From Stenotrophomonas rhizophila (GTDB lineage: Bacteria > Pseudomonadota > Gammaproteobacteria > Xanthomonadales > Xanthomonadaceae): DNA of 64,000 nucleotides. Positions 8,760-17,158 of this stretch are shown one piece after another. Each line of letters opens with the position of its first letter. Within the stretch, counting starts at the first letter, position 1. Made by a program: the position numbers and the translations under genes. The notes under the pieces are model-generated. The model was not told where the DNA came from. It saw only the letters and a program-made list of their open reading frames with translations, and ran no database searches. The stretch lies in the NCBI RefSeq assembly GCF_000661955.1, contig NZ_CP007597.1, positions 923,605-987,604 on the forward strand, read 5' to 3'.

Positions 8760-9695
8760 ATGACCAAGAAGATTCCGCTGTTGATCGACACCGATCCGGG
8801 TGTCGATGACGCCCTGGCCCTGTTGATGGCCTTCGCCGATGAGCGCCACGATATCGTGGGCCTGACCATCGCCGCCGGCAATGTCGGCCTGGACCACACC
8901 GTGCGCAACGCGCTGAAGCTGTGTGAAGTGGCCGGCCGCGAAGACGTGCCGGTCTACGCCGGTACCGCCGACCCGCTGCTGCACCCCTCCGTCGACGCGG
9001 CCCACGTGCATGGCGCCGATGGCTTTGGCGATGTGAACCTGCCGGCCGCCAAGCGCCAGGCCGAAGCCGAGCACGCCGCCCTGGCGATCCTGCGCCTGTC
9101 GCACCAGTACGCCGGCGAGCTGTTCCTGGTGGCCCTTGGCCCGCTGACCAACCTGGCCCTGGCCCTCAAGCTCGACCCGAGCCTGCCGCAGCGCGTGAAG
9201 CGCTTCCTGGTGATGGGCGGGGCGGTGACCTGCCACGGCAACATTACCCCGGCGGCCGAGTTCAACATCGCCTTCGACCCCGAAGCGGCGCACGTGGTGT
9301 TCACCGGCTTCCCGCACATCGAAGTAGCCGACTGGGAGGCCACCGTCGCCCACGGCCTGCTGCACGCCGACGTCGAGAAGTGGCTGGCTGCCGACACCGA
9401 CAAGGCCCGCTTCTATGAGCTGATTTCGCGCCAGACCCGCCTGTGGTCCGAAGACAGCCGCGGCGAGCGCTGGTTCGCCGCCGATGCCCTGGCCATGGCC
9501 TGGGCGCTGCAGCCCGAAGGCGCCCTGCGGGTCGAATCGCGTCCGCTGAACGTCGAACTGGCCGGCGTGCACAGCCGAGGTGCTACCATTGTCGACTGGA
9601 ACCGCCAGACCGGGCAGCCGGATAACACCCAGCTGCTGATGGCCTACGACCAGGGGCGTTTTGAAGCCCAGGTCCGGGCGGCACTCGGCGTCTGA
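8760..9695 (+). CDS. Inosine-uridine preferring nucleoside hydrolase
   Basis: 311-residue nucleoside N-ribohydrolase that splits nucleosides into base and ribose for salvage. The N-terminal calcium/ribose-binding signature [12 protein letters not shown] is at residues 10-21. NPA-type motifs follow (VALGPLTNLALAL, FLVMGGAV, then ITPAAEFNIAFDPEAAHVV). Start ATG 8760 was preferred over an upstream in-frame ATG at 8715, since MTKKIPLLIDTDPG is the normal family start. Substrate preference cannot be read from sequence. It appears monocistronic. Confidence 0.92.
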   Translation: MTKKIPLLIDTDPGVDDALALLMAFADERHDIVGLTIAAGNVGLDHTVRNALKLCEVAGREDVPVYAGTADPLLHPSVDAAHVHGADGFGDVNLPAAKRQAEAEHAALAILRLSHQYAGELFLVALGPLTNLALALKLDPSLPQRVKRFLVMGGAVTCHGNITPAAEFNIAFDPEAAHVVFTGFPHIEVADWEATVAHGLLHADVEKWLAADTDKARFYELISRQTRLWSEDSRGERWFAADALAMAWALQPEGALRVESRPLNVELAGVHSRGATIVDWNRQTGQPDNTQLLMAYDQGRFEAQVRAALGV

Positions 9696-9739
9696 CGACG
9701 CCGCTGCGGCGGACCTTTCGCACGGTTGATGGTCCCGGC

Positions 9740-9768
9740 TTGCCCTTTGCGGCATCCGGGGCTATAAT
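9740..9768 (+). promoter_or_regulatory. Sigma-70 promoter of the L31 gene
   Basis: A perfect TATAAT at 9763-9768 with TTGCCC at 9740-9745 and a 17-base spacer, 40 bases before the start codon. A strong promoter suits a ribosomal protein gene. Confidence 0.7.
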
Positions 9769-9807
9769 GCCGCTCTTGATCACCAGCCCTTATTACGGTG
9801 CGCGCCC

Positions 9808-10050
9808 ATGAAGGCCGATACTCATCCTGTTTACCGCGACGTGGTTTTCCACGACGTTACCTCTGATTTCAAGATCCTGACCCGTTCGACCATGTCCGCC
9901 AAGGAAACGGTCAAGTGGGAAGATGGCAACGAGTACCCGCTCGTCAAGGTTGAAATCTCCTCGGCTTCGCATCCGTTCTACACGGGCAAGCACAAGGTGA
10001 TCGACACCAGCGGCCGTATCGACAAGTTCCAGAAGCGCTACGCGCGCTGA
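9808..10050 (+). CDS. rpmE2: 50S ribosomal protein L31 type B
   Basis: 80-residue L31, beginning [16 protein letters not shown] and containing [14 protein letters not shown] and [13 protein letters not shown]. It lacks the CxxC zinc-binding cysteines of type A L31, so it is the zinc-independent form, which in many bacteria replaces the zinc form under zinc limitation. No zinc-uptake-regulator site was identified upstream. It is flanked by its own promoter and a strong terminator, so it is a single-gene unit. Confidence 0.96.
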   Translation: MKADTHPVYRDVVFHDVTSDFKILTRSTMSAKETVKWEDGNEYPLVKVEISSASHPFYTGKHKVIDTSGRIDKFQKRYAR

Positions 10051-10070
10051 GTTGTCGCTGCAGTTGCACG

Positions 10071-10105
10071 AAAACAACGGTCGCCTTGGCGGCCGTTGTT
10101 TTTTT
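10071..10105 (+). terminator. Rho-independent terminator after L31 gene
   Basis: AACAACGG (10073-10080) pairs with CCGTTGTT (10093-10100), with an inner GCC/GGC step and a run of seven T. Confidence 0.9.
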
Positions 10106-10289
10106 GTGTCCGCTCCAGGGCCGTGAACTGAACGCAGGCCAAGCGATGCACGGGTGCCTGCGGAACGCTGTGTCCGGACGTTGTTGTCCGCATGCCGCGC
10201 GGAGCCTTGGCGCTGCTGGCAGGGCGCACCATACGCAGCCCCGTACCCGCGTCTACGACTTCCGTCCTAGGGCGGCAGAAATGTTGCTG

Positions 10290-10298
10290 TGCGATAAT
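10290..10298 (+). promoter_or_regulatory. Possible extended -10 promoter of gltA
   Basis: TGC directly before GATAAT (10293-10298) makes an extended -10 element about 90 bases before the gltA start. No good -35 is visible. Confidence 0.4.
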
Positions 10299-10386
10299 GG
10301 CGGGATCCACGGTAACGATCGTGGACTTCCTTCACGTGCCTGCCCCATGCGCTTGGGTGGGCGCCTTCCCTCGAGGAGCGCACACA

Positions 10387-11664
10387 GTGTCCGATCTTGA
10401 TCAGGTCACGCTCAACGCCGGCGAAAAGTCGGTTGTTTTGCCCGTCATCAAACCTACGCTCGGCAACGATTGCGTCGATATCTCGAAGCTGACCAAGGAA
10501 ACCGGTCTCTTCACTTACGACTCCGGCTTCACCGCCACCGCCAGCTGCAAGTCCGCCATCACCTACATCGACGGTGACAAGGGCGTGCTGCTGTATCGCG
10601 GCTATCCGATCGAGCAGCTCTCGGAAAAGTCCAGCTACGTCGAAGTGGCCTACCTGCTGATCAATGGCGAGCGTCCGAGCGCCGAGCAGTTGAAGGCCTT
10701 CACCGACGAGCTGGCGGCTGAAGCCAACGTCGATGCGTCGATCAACACCTTGATCGGCAGCTTCGCCAAGGATGCCCATCCGATGGCCATCCTGACTGCC
10801 GCCATCGCGCAGCTGTCGGGCATCTACCACGCCTCGCTGGACCTGTCCGACGCCGAACAGCGCCGCCAGGCCGCCGTGCGCCTGATCGCCAAGGTGCCGA
10901 CCCTGTCGGCGCTGATCTACCGCCACGGCAAGGGCCTGCCGGCCAACACGCCGGACACCTCGCTGGACTACGTCAGCCGCTTCCTGAAGCAGACCTTCGA
11001 ATCGGCCGACGGCCAGTACGAACTGAACCAGGACGTGGTCAAGGCACTGGACCTGCTGTTCATCCTGCATGCCGACCACGAGCAGAACGCCTCGACCTCG
11101 ACCGTGCGCCTGGTCGGTTCGACCGGTGCCAACCCGTACGCGTCGGTCGCCGCTGGCGTCACCGCGCTGTGGGGTCCGGCCCACGGCGGTGCCAACGAAG
11201 CCGTGCTGAAGATGCTGGAAGAGATCGGTTCGGCCGACAACGTCGAGTCCGCCGTGCTCAAGGCCAAGGACAAGACCTCCGGCTTCCGCCTGATGGGCTT
11301 CGGCCACCGCGTGTACAAGAACTTCGATCCGCGCGCCAAGGTCATCGGTGAGATGACCGGCAAGGTGCTCAAGCAGCTGGGCGTGCAGGATCCGCTGCTG
11401 GACGTGGCCGTCAAGCTGGAACAGGCCGCGCTGCAGGACGACTACTTCGTTGCCCGCAAGCTGTACCCGAACGTCGATTTCTACAGCGGCATCATCTACA
11501 AGGCGCTGCAGATCCCGACCGAAATGTTCACCGTCATGTTCGCCCTGGGCCGTACCTCCGGCTGGGTGGCCCATTGGCTGGAACAGCAGGTCGATCCGGA
11601 AATGAAGATCGGCCGTCCGCGCCAGGTCTACACCGGCAGCGACGTGCGCGACTACCAGGGCTGA
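10387..11664 (+). CDS. gltA: Citrate synthase (type II)
   Basis: Condenses acetyl-CoA and oxaloacetate to citrate, the entry step of the TCA cycle. 425 residues, as expected for the hexameric, NADH-regulated Gram-negative type. Start is GTG at 10387 (giving MSDLDQVTLNAG), supported by GAGGAG at 10373-10378. Catalytic histidines lie in ALWGPAHGGANEA and MGFGHRVYKNFDPRA, and the aspartate region is in KLYPNVDFYSG. Monocistronic, bounded by a clear terminator. Confidence 0.97.
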   Translation: MSDLDQVTLNAGEKSVVLPVIKPTLGNDCVDISKLTKETGLFTYDSGFTATASCKSAITYIDGDKGVLLYRGYPIEQLSEKSSYVEVAYLLINGERPSAEQLKAFTDELAAEANVDASINTLIGSFAKDAHPMAILTAAIAQLSGIYHASLDLSDAEQRRQAAVRLIAKVPTLSALIYRHGKGLPANTPDTSLDYVSRFLKQTFESADGQYELNQDVVKALDLLFILHADHEQNASTSTVRLVGSTGANPYASVAAGVTALWGPAHGGANEAVLKMLEEIGSADNVESAVLKAKDKTSGFRLMGFGHRVYKNFDPRAKVIGEMTGKVLKQLGVQDPLLDVAVKLEQAALQDDYFVARKLYPNVDFYSGIIYKALQIPTEMFTVMFALGRTSGWVAHWLEQQVDPEMKIGRPRQVYTGSDVRDYQG

Positions 11665-11688
11665 TCGTCCCGGTAACGCGTGTTGAAG

Positions 11689-11716
11689 AACGCCCCGCAC
11701 TGCGGGGCGTTTCTTT
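11689..11716 (+). terminator. Rho-independent terminator after gltA
   Basis: ACGCCCCGC (11690-11698) and GCGGGGCGT (11702-11710) form a 9-bp stem with a three-base loop, followed by TTCTTTT. Confidence 0.88.
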
Positions 11717-11782
11717 TGGTTCTTCTCCCATATGGGTGCAAGCAGAAACGTGCCTTGACGATTTGCAGGTGCAGTCGCCGGC

Positions 11783-11898
11783 GGGTCGGGCGCGGGGCCC
11801 CCATGCCCTTTCCGGCGAATGTCCTCCGGCGTCGGCCTGCGGCCGCCACCTCCCCCTTTATTTCGCCTCCAAGGGCATGGGGGCCCCGCGCCCGACCC
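11783..11898 (-). repeat. PAL-2 long palindromic element, copy 1
   Basis: A perfect 28-bp inverted repeat (11783-11810 with 11871-11898) encloses a 60-base core. Read on the minus strand, the core contains GCGAAATAAAGGGGGAGG and later GGACATTCGC. Both blocks recur in copy 2 although the arms share no sequence with that copy. GGCGAA and TTCGCC can pair and extend the stem inward. No coding potential; function unknown. Confidence 0.75.
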
Positions 11899-11946
11899 AC
11901 CGACAGCACCAGAAAAGCCTGGCGTCCCCTGCTTACCGCAAGCCGA

Positions 11947-12045
11947 GCCCCGTAGCGGCCGGTAGGCTCCTGGGCAAAATAAAGGAGGAGGCCGCCACGC
12001 GGCCGGGGGACATTTGCGCCAGGGGCCTACGGGCTGCTACGGGGC
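11947..12045 (+). repeat. PAL-2 long palindromic element, copy 2
   Basis: The outer arms GCCCCGTAGC (11947-11956) and GCTACGGGGC (12036-12045), and the inner arms at 11962-11977 and 12013-12030, form an interrupted long hairpin. The core contains GCAAAATAAAGGAGGAGG and GGACATTTGC, matching copy 1. The inner pairing GCAAAT/ATTTGC replaces the G-C pair of copy 1 with A-T, a compensatory change. Opposite orientation to copy 1, 48 bases away. Confidence 0.7.
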
Positions 12046-12224
12046 CCTCACGCTCGCGACCGGCCGGATCGAGACGCCAGCCGATCCAAACGGCGCCTGC
12101 ACCCCCGGCCATCCGCGTCGCGGCGTACTCACTCTGCGACGGCCGTTGCAACAAGACGCTCGCCGTACATGGGCGAAGAAGCTTGAGTCTTGCGCGGTGG
12201 CGCCGGTTGGTGTGGGCACCCCGT

Positions 12225-12245
12225 GCAGCCACCCATGGGGTGGTT
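12225..12245 (-). repeat. Truncated GTAG-type REP
   Basis: GCAGCCACCCATGGGGTGG matches the reverse complement of the REPs at 49924 and 52532 but lacks the terminal CTAC, so it is a remnant. Confidence 0.5.
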
Positions 12246-12381
12246 CCCCCCGTCATGACGATGAACGGTGTCTCCGCGCAGGCGCGCTGCGCTGACGTTT
12301 TCGTACTTATTGCATGGGTCTATCGGGCTCTGCGGATCAGGCTGGTCGCATCAATCGAGCCGTTCCCGAAGGAGACCAACC

Positions 12382-12744
12382 ATGAAGCGCTACCTGCTGA
12401 TTCCCCTGCTTGTTGCCCCCGTTGCCCTGCATGCCAGCGACGCCTTGGCCGGCTATACCGGGCCGGGCGCCTCCGCCGTCGCCACCACCGTAGCGCAGGC
12501 GCGCCAGCAGCGTGACGACCATGCGGTGCTGCTGCTGGGCCATCTGGTCGCCAAGGTCGGCGACGAACGCTACCGCTTCCGCGACGCCACCGGCGACATC
12601 GAGGTCGAGATCGACGACGAGGACATGCCTCACCCGCCCATTGGCGCATCTGCCACGGTGGAACTGCTGGGCAAGGTCGACACGCACCGCTTCAAGCCCA
12701 CTGATATCGAGGTGAAGCGCGTGCAGGTGCTGCCGCCGCGCTGA
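12382..12744 (+). CDS. YgiW/YdeI family periplasmic OB-fold protein
   Basis: 120-residue protein with a signal peptide (MKRYLLIPLLVAPVALHASDALA) and a bacterial OB-fold (BOF) domain. GYTGPG is followed by VAQARQQRDDHAVLLLGHLV, then YRFRDATGDIEVEIDDEDM and VELLGKVDTHRFKPTDIEV, all typical of the E. coli YgiW/YdeI stress-tolerance family. The start at 12382 is set by AAGGAG at 12369-12374. Acts in the periplasm; the exact ligand is unknown. Stands alone. Confidence 0.88.
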   Translation: MKRYLLIPLLVAPVALHASDALAGYTGPGASAVATTVAQARQQRDDHAVLLLGHLVAKVGDERYRFRDATGDIEVEIDDEDMPHPPIGASATVELLGKVDTHRFKPTDIEVKRVQVLPPR

Positions 12745-13361
12745 CCTCCCGCATGCCCGTTTGCGCACATCGCTGTATCTCTGCGCCAGCCCGGTGCGTG
12801 AATGTGAGAACACCGGCCGAACGGAACTGTGCGTACGCGCCCAGATTCAAATGTTGAATAGGGCATCACGTGATTCAGGCATCGACGCGCCCAATGGCCG
12901 GGCGGACGCTCTCGTCGCATCCTGCGGCCTGCCGTGCAGCGCGGGATGACCAGGACCGGGCTGGCGCAGGCATGGCGCCGACCCGCCGCCGATGCATGTG
13001 GCATCCGCAACGCAGGGGGGTGTGATGGGGATGAAGTCGCAACAGCGGTAACCGAACCGACCCGTGCCAACGCCTCGCAGACGCGCTGCACCGGACAGAC
13101 GAACTGGTGGAAGCAGGTGAACGATCGCGCGTCGTTGCGTACCGTCGTGGGCGATGGCACATCGCACGGCGACGCAGCACTGTCGCCGCCGTGCCCACCC
13201 CCCTCTGCGCAACGCACAGGTTGATGATGACGTGGCCGCCATGGGCGGACGCAGGACGCCGCGTGCCCTGCGCCCCTGCCCGGGGCGCATCGCCGGAAGC
13301 AATGCCCGCTGGACCACAGGCAGACGCTGCAGTTCCTTCCAACGGAAATGGAGACGCACAC
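12745..13361. other. Gene-poor stretch, nothing firmly supported
   Basis: About 620 bases after the OB-fold gene. Several overlapping open frames exist on both strands because of high GC, but none has a signal, a ribosome-binding site or codon bias that would support it. No clear hairpin terminator was found. Confidence 0.5.
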
Positions 13362-13856
13362 ATGGCCGGTCCAGCAGACCCCGCGCGGAGACCGCCGGCG
13401 ACTGCTGCGGCAGAGGTGTTGGCGCGCTACGCCCGCGAGGTGCTGCCGGTGCCGGTGCCGGCCGCGCGCGACTCGGCGATGGTACGGCGGGTGCGCGAAG
13501 AGATGTGGAAGGATGTCCAGGAGATGCTGCTGGATGAGCCGGTGTTGAGTGGGGTGTGGGCCGCAGGGACACGCGTCCAAGTGGCTGGAGACAGGAACAT
13601 GCGAAGGGCGGCTGCGGCCGTCCTTTGCGTATCCAACGCCTTCCCATACGAACCGATAGAGGCACGCTGCGTAGGAATTTCTGCAATGTTCCGGGAGTGC
13701 GCGTGTCGTCGCAAAATCGCACCCGCGCTGCGGTTTTTAGGAGTGGTTGAATGGGTAAATCACGCCTCCCTGACTAACCTGACTGGGCTGCTACACCCCC
13801 ACGCGGTGACGGCGGTGCTTCCTGCGGAAGCTTACTTTCGAAGTACCCAAAAATAG
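13362..13856 (+). pseudogene. Doubtful or truncated ORF upstream of the pilus operon
   Basis: ATG at 13362 follows GGAGACGCACAC. The first 65 or so codons (MAGPADPARRPP..., then REEMWKDVQEML) have the high-GC third positions of native genes and look coding. From about 13560 to the stop the composition changes, and the frame then runs through what is probably the pilus promoter region. This suggests a truncated 5' gene fragment whose frame stays open by chance. I do not recognise the product. Confidence 0.3.
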
Positions 13857-13868
13857 AGAGAGAACCCC

Positions 13869-14366
13869 ATGTCGAACATTCTCAAGAAGGCCGCGCTCGC
13901 TGCAGCGCTGGTCACCGCTTCGCTGTCGGCCAACGCCGCCGAATCCCATATCACCGTCTACACCAATGTCGATCCGTCCCTGGCGTTGATGAAGCAGGAT
14001 GGCACCGCGTTGCCGGACTCGATCGCACTGGACCACGTTCCGGGCCAGGGGTTGAATACGCACAACGAGCGCGTGCGTATCTACACCAACGATGAAGACA
14101 AGGATGTGGAAGTGCGGCTTGGACATGCGCCGTCGCTGGTACCCAAGAGCGGCATCGGCGCCGCCGTTCCACTCACCGTAAGCCTCAATAAGCGCGCCCT
14201 GACCGTTGCGTCACAGGATTTCCTGGCAGCGGACCTGTACGACGGTGCGCTCAGTGGTGCATCGATCGTCATGGACCTCGATATCGCCCAGACCACCCGC
14301 ACCCCGATCACGGTGCAGGGCGTGTACGAAGGGATCGTCAGCGTGGTTCTGACCCAGAAACCGTAA
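13869..14366 (+). CDS. CS1-type (alternate chaperone pathway) major pilin
   Basis: 165-residue major fimbrial subunit of the CS1/CFA-I/Cbl family. It has a signal peptide ending SLSANA and a mature start ESHITVYTNVDPSLALMKQDG, the typical alpha-fimbrial pilin N-terminus supplying the donor strand. There are no cysteines, unlike type 1 pilins. It is first in an operon pilin-usher-tip adhesin-chaperone and is likely the most abundant product. Preceded by GAGAGAG. The order differs from the Burkholderia cblBACD arrangement, where the chaperone gene comes first. Confidence 0.88.
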   Translation: MSNILKKAALAAALVTASLSANAAESHITVYTNVDPSLALMKQDGTALPDSIALDHVPGQGLNTHNERVRIYTNDEDKDVEVRLGHAPSLVPKSGIGAAVPLTVSLNKRALTVASQDFLAADLYDGALSGASIVMDLDIAQTTRTPITVQGVYEGIVSVVLTQKP

Positions 14367-14434
14367 CGGTTCAATCCTCGCGTTACCCCACGCCGGCCCG
14401 GACACCGGGCCGGCGGCCTCAGGCAGTACTCCCC

Positions 14435-17158
14435 ATGAAAGCTCACGCACCCGCCCTGACCCGGCTGGCGGTCGCGCTCGCCTTGTCGTTGGCCACACCG
14501 CTGGTCGCGGCGCGCGGCGTCCCCGTCGGTTTCGAAGATCTGGTCGCCGGCCAGACCGAGCACCTTGATGTGCGCCTGTTCGGCCGCACCGCCGGATTGT
14601 CGCCGGTGCGCGTCACTCTGGAGAACGTGCAGCTGGAAGATCCGGCGCGCGTGCTGCAGGCACTCGACCTTTCCGCCGAGGCCCAGGCTGCGTTGCTGCC
14701 CGCGCTTTCCCAGCCGCTGCCGCGCAACAGCCATCTTGCCTGCCGCTACGGCACCGGCAGCGCGGGCTGCGGCTATCTCGACCCGCCAGAGGACCCCAAT
14801 ACCGTGCGTGCACTTTACGACGAGGGCGAGGGCGCGGTGCGCCTGTTCGTCGCCCGCCAATGGATTACCGCCGAGCCGGCGGCCGACCGTTTCCACACGG
14901 TCAGCAGCAACGCCGACAATGCGTTCCTGCACCAGCAGACAGTGAACTTCAGTGGTGGCCGCGGCTACCAGGCGCTGACTGCACAGGGCGCAGGTGCGCT
15001 GGGTGTACTGCAGCGCGGCCACATTGCGGTGGATTGGAACTTCAACAGCCAGCAGTACCGCGGTGGCCAGCGCCGCCATGACGTCCAGTTCGACAACGCG
15101 TACTACCGCCATGACCTGGGCCAGCAGCACTATCTGCAGGCCGGGCGCATGGATCGTCGCAACCTGTCCAGCCCCCAAGGGGGCACCTTCAGCTTCAGCA
15201 TGCTGCCGATGGACCGCTTCGCCGGCCTCCGCGTGGGCACCACCCAGGCTTACGTGGATGCTGAGGCGGCGGTGCAGGCGATACCGCTGACCGTGCTGCT
15301 GGCGCGCGATGCGCGGGTGGATGCCTTCGACGGTGAGCGCCTGCTGCAGACCTTCTACCTGCAGGCGGGCATCAACGAACTCGACACCCGCCGCTTCCCG
15401 TTCGGCAACTACAGCGTGACCCTGCGCATCTACGAAGATGGCGTGCTGGTACGCAGTGAGGACGCGCCGTTCGACAAAGGCGGCGACTGGACCAACAGCA
15501 GCGTGCAGTGGTTCCTGCAGGGCGGCCGCCGCAACGAGCGCCGCAGCGACCGTTTCGACGGCGAGATGGCAGCCATGGCCGGCCTGCGCCTGCCGTTGGG
15601 ACGCGCTGCCGCCGTCACCGCTGGGGCCGCCGACCTCGGCGGCTTCAGCTATGGCGAGCTGCGCGTGGACCTGCGCCACGCCTTCGCCACCCAGGATATA
15701 CGCGCTACCTTCAGTGGCCTGCGGGGCAGTGATGGCAGCACCGGCCAGCAGCACCAGCTCTCCTACCGCCGCCATGCGTCCTGGAACCTGTACCAGCAGC
15801 GCATGCGCGGCAAGGCGTGCCAGTTCGAGGACGACGCCCGAGACCGGCTGGGCTGTGCCGATTCACTCAGTGCCTCGATGGCGCTGCCGCTTGCCGGTGG
15901 CAGTGCGTACGTGGCCTATACCCGGCGCCAGACCTGGAGCCGCGGGCGGCTGTTGGCAGGGGACATCGACGACCCGTTGGCCGCACTGGACCCGCTGCCG
16001 CCACCGTGGGAGCAGCGCTACAGCAGCGAGCCCAGTCTCACCCGCACCTGGCAGGCCAGCTACAACCGCGTGCAGCGCTGGCAGGAGTTCAGCATCTCCA
16101 CCCGTGTCGGCGTGTGGCAGCAGCAGAGCCACAGCAGCCTGCGCGACGGCCGGGACCGCGGCATTTTCCTCAACCTCAGCCTGACCCGCCTGCAGCGCGG
16201 CGACCGCGGCACCTCGCAGCGCCGCTACAGCCTGGACGTGCGCCAGCCGCAGCATGCGCGGCCGGAGATCAACTACAGCGCCGGGCAGACCCTGCGCCAG
16301 GACGTGGACGCGCAGTACCGCGAAGCCACCGTGGATCTGCGCGGCAACAACAGCGACCGCTACAGCGCCGCGCTCAGCGCGCAACTGCAGAACAGCATCG
16401 GCCACACCGGCGGCACCGTGGCCCACTACCAGCAGCGCGGCCGCACCGAGATGGCCTACAGCGCCACCCACAGCTCTGGCCTGGCACTGGGCCGGCACGG
16501 GTTCTACTGGGGCGGCGGGCTGGGGGCCGAGGCCGGTCTGGCCGTGCAGGTGGACGACACCGACGACCTGGAACTGACCGGCGTCGCCGCCGAACTGCAG
16601 GTGGGCGGCCTGCGCCGGCAACGGCTGGCACTCGGCGAGCGCCGACTGTTGCCGCTGCCGGCCTACCAGAGCCACCGCGCCGAAGTGCAGGACGCCAGCG
16701 CTCTGAACAGCGATGCCGCGATCCGCGTGACCGGCGTGGGCGGCTCGCGCCCGGTATTTCTGTCACCCGGTCGGCTGCTGCAGATGCCGGTGCCGATCGA
16801 GGTGACCTACACCTTTATCGGCAACGCGCGCGACATCGCCGGGCTGCCGTTGGGCGGCGCCCGCATCCTCAATGCGCCGGTGCCTGGCACCGGCAGCAAC
16901 GGCGGTTTCGTGGCCGATTTCCCGCGCCGCGAACGCACCCTGTACCTGCTGCAGGACGACCGCCTGTTGCAGTGCCCGCTCAGGGTGCGTGAGCGTCGCA
17001 GCGTGGTGATGCTGGTGGGCGCCGTGCAGTGCGAGCCGCTGGGCGTGGCGCAGTTGCCGGCGGAGATCCGCCAGCAGGCGCGGGTGACCCGGTTGTTGCA
17101 GGAACAGGCCCTGCTGGCGGCGACGCCGCAGACGGCTTCTGCTGGAGGTACGCCATGA
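14435..17158 (+). CDS. Outer-membrane fimbrial usher (CS1/Cbl type)
   Basis: 907-residue usher that secretes and assembles pilin subunits across the outer membrane. Signal peptide MKAHAPALTRLAVALALSLATPLVAARG. The N-terminal chaperone-binding region (GFEDLVAGQTEHLDVRLFG) is followed by the long beta-barrel region with AGRMDRRNLSSPQGGTFSF and a plug region, then C-terminal domains with YTFIGNARDIAGLPLGGARI and ERTLYLLQDDRLLQCPL. The length matches CooC/CblC ushers. The stop overlaps the next gene (ATGA at 17155). Confidence 0.9.
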   Translation: MKAHAPALTRLAVALALSLATPLVAARGVPVGFEDLVAGQTEHLDVRLFGRTAGLSPVRVTLENVQLEDPARVLQALDLSAEAQAALLPALSQPLPRNSHLACRYGTGSAGCGYLDPPEDPNTVRALYDEGEGAVRLFVARQWITAEPAADRFHTVSSNADNAFLHQQTVNFSGGRGYQALTAQGAGALGVLQRGHIAVDWNFNSQQYRGGQRRHDVQFDNAYYRHDLGQQHYLQAGRMDRRNLSSPQGGTFSFSMLPMDRFAGLRVGTTQAYVDAEAAVQAIPLTVLLARDARVDAFDGERLLQTFYLQAGINELDTRRFPFGNYSVTLRIYEDGVLVRSEDAPFDKGGDWTNSSVQWFLQGGRRNERRSDRFDGEMAAMAGLRLPLGRAAAVTAGAADLGGFSYGELRVDLRHAFATQDIRATFSGLRGSDGSTGQQHQLSYRRHASWNLYQQRMRGKACQFEDDARDRLGCADSLSASMALPLAGGSAYVAYTRRQTWSRGRLLAGDIDDPLAALDPLPPPWEQRYSSEPSLTRTWQASYNRVQRWQEFSISTRVGVWQQQSHSSLRDGRDRGIFLNLSLTRLQRGDRGTSQRRYSLDVRQPQHARPEINYSAGQTLRQDVDAQYREATVDLRGNNSDRYSAALSAQLQNSIGHTGGTVAHYQQRGRTEMAYSATHSSGLALGRHGFYWGGGLGAEAGLAVQVDDTDDLELTGVAAELQVGGLRRQRLALGERRLLPLPAYQSHRAEVQDASALNSDAAIRVTGVGGSRPVFLSPGRLLQMPVPIEVTYTFIGNARDIAGLPLGGARILNAPVPGTGSNGGFVADFPRRERTLYLLQDDRLLQCPLRVRERRSVVMLVGAVQCEPLGVAQLPAEIRQQARVTRLLQEQALLAATPQTASAGGTP

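Larger units (their letters stand above)
11717..12381. other. Gene-free stretch holding palindromic elements
   Basis: About 665 bases with no supportable gene. An open frame spanning 11574-12515 overlaps the gltA end, two long palindromes and the next gene's start, and is not believable. The content is two PAL-2 elements, a truncated REP and an unassigned remainder. Confidence 0.7.

Noticed and set aside
11574..12515. A 313-codon plus-strand open frame
   Set aside because: It starts inside gltA, crosses a terminator and two palindromic repeats and ends inside the OB-fold gene; no protein-like segments.
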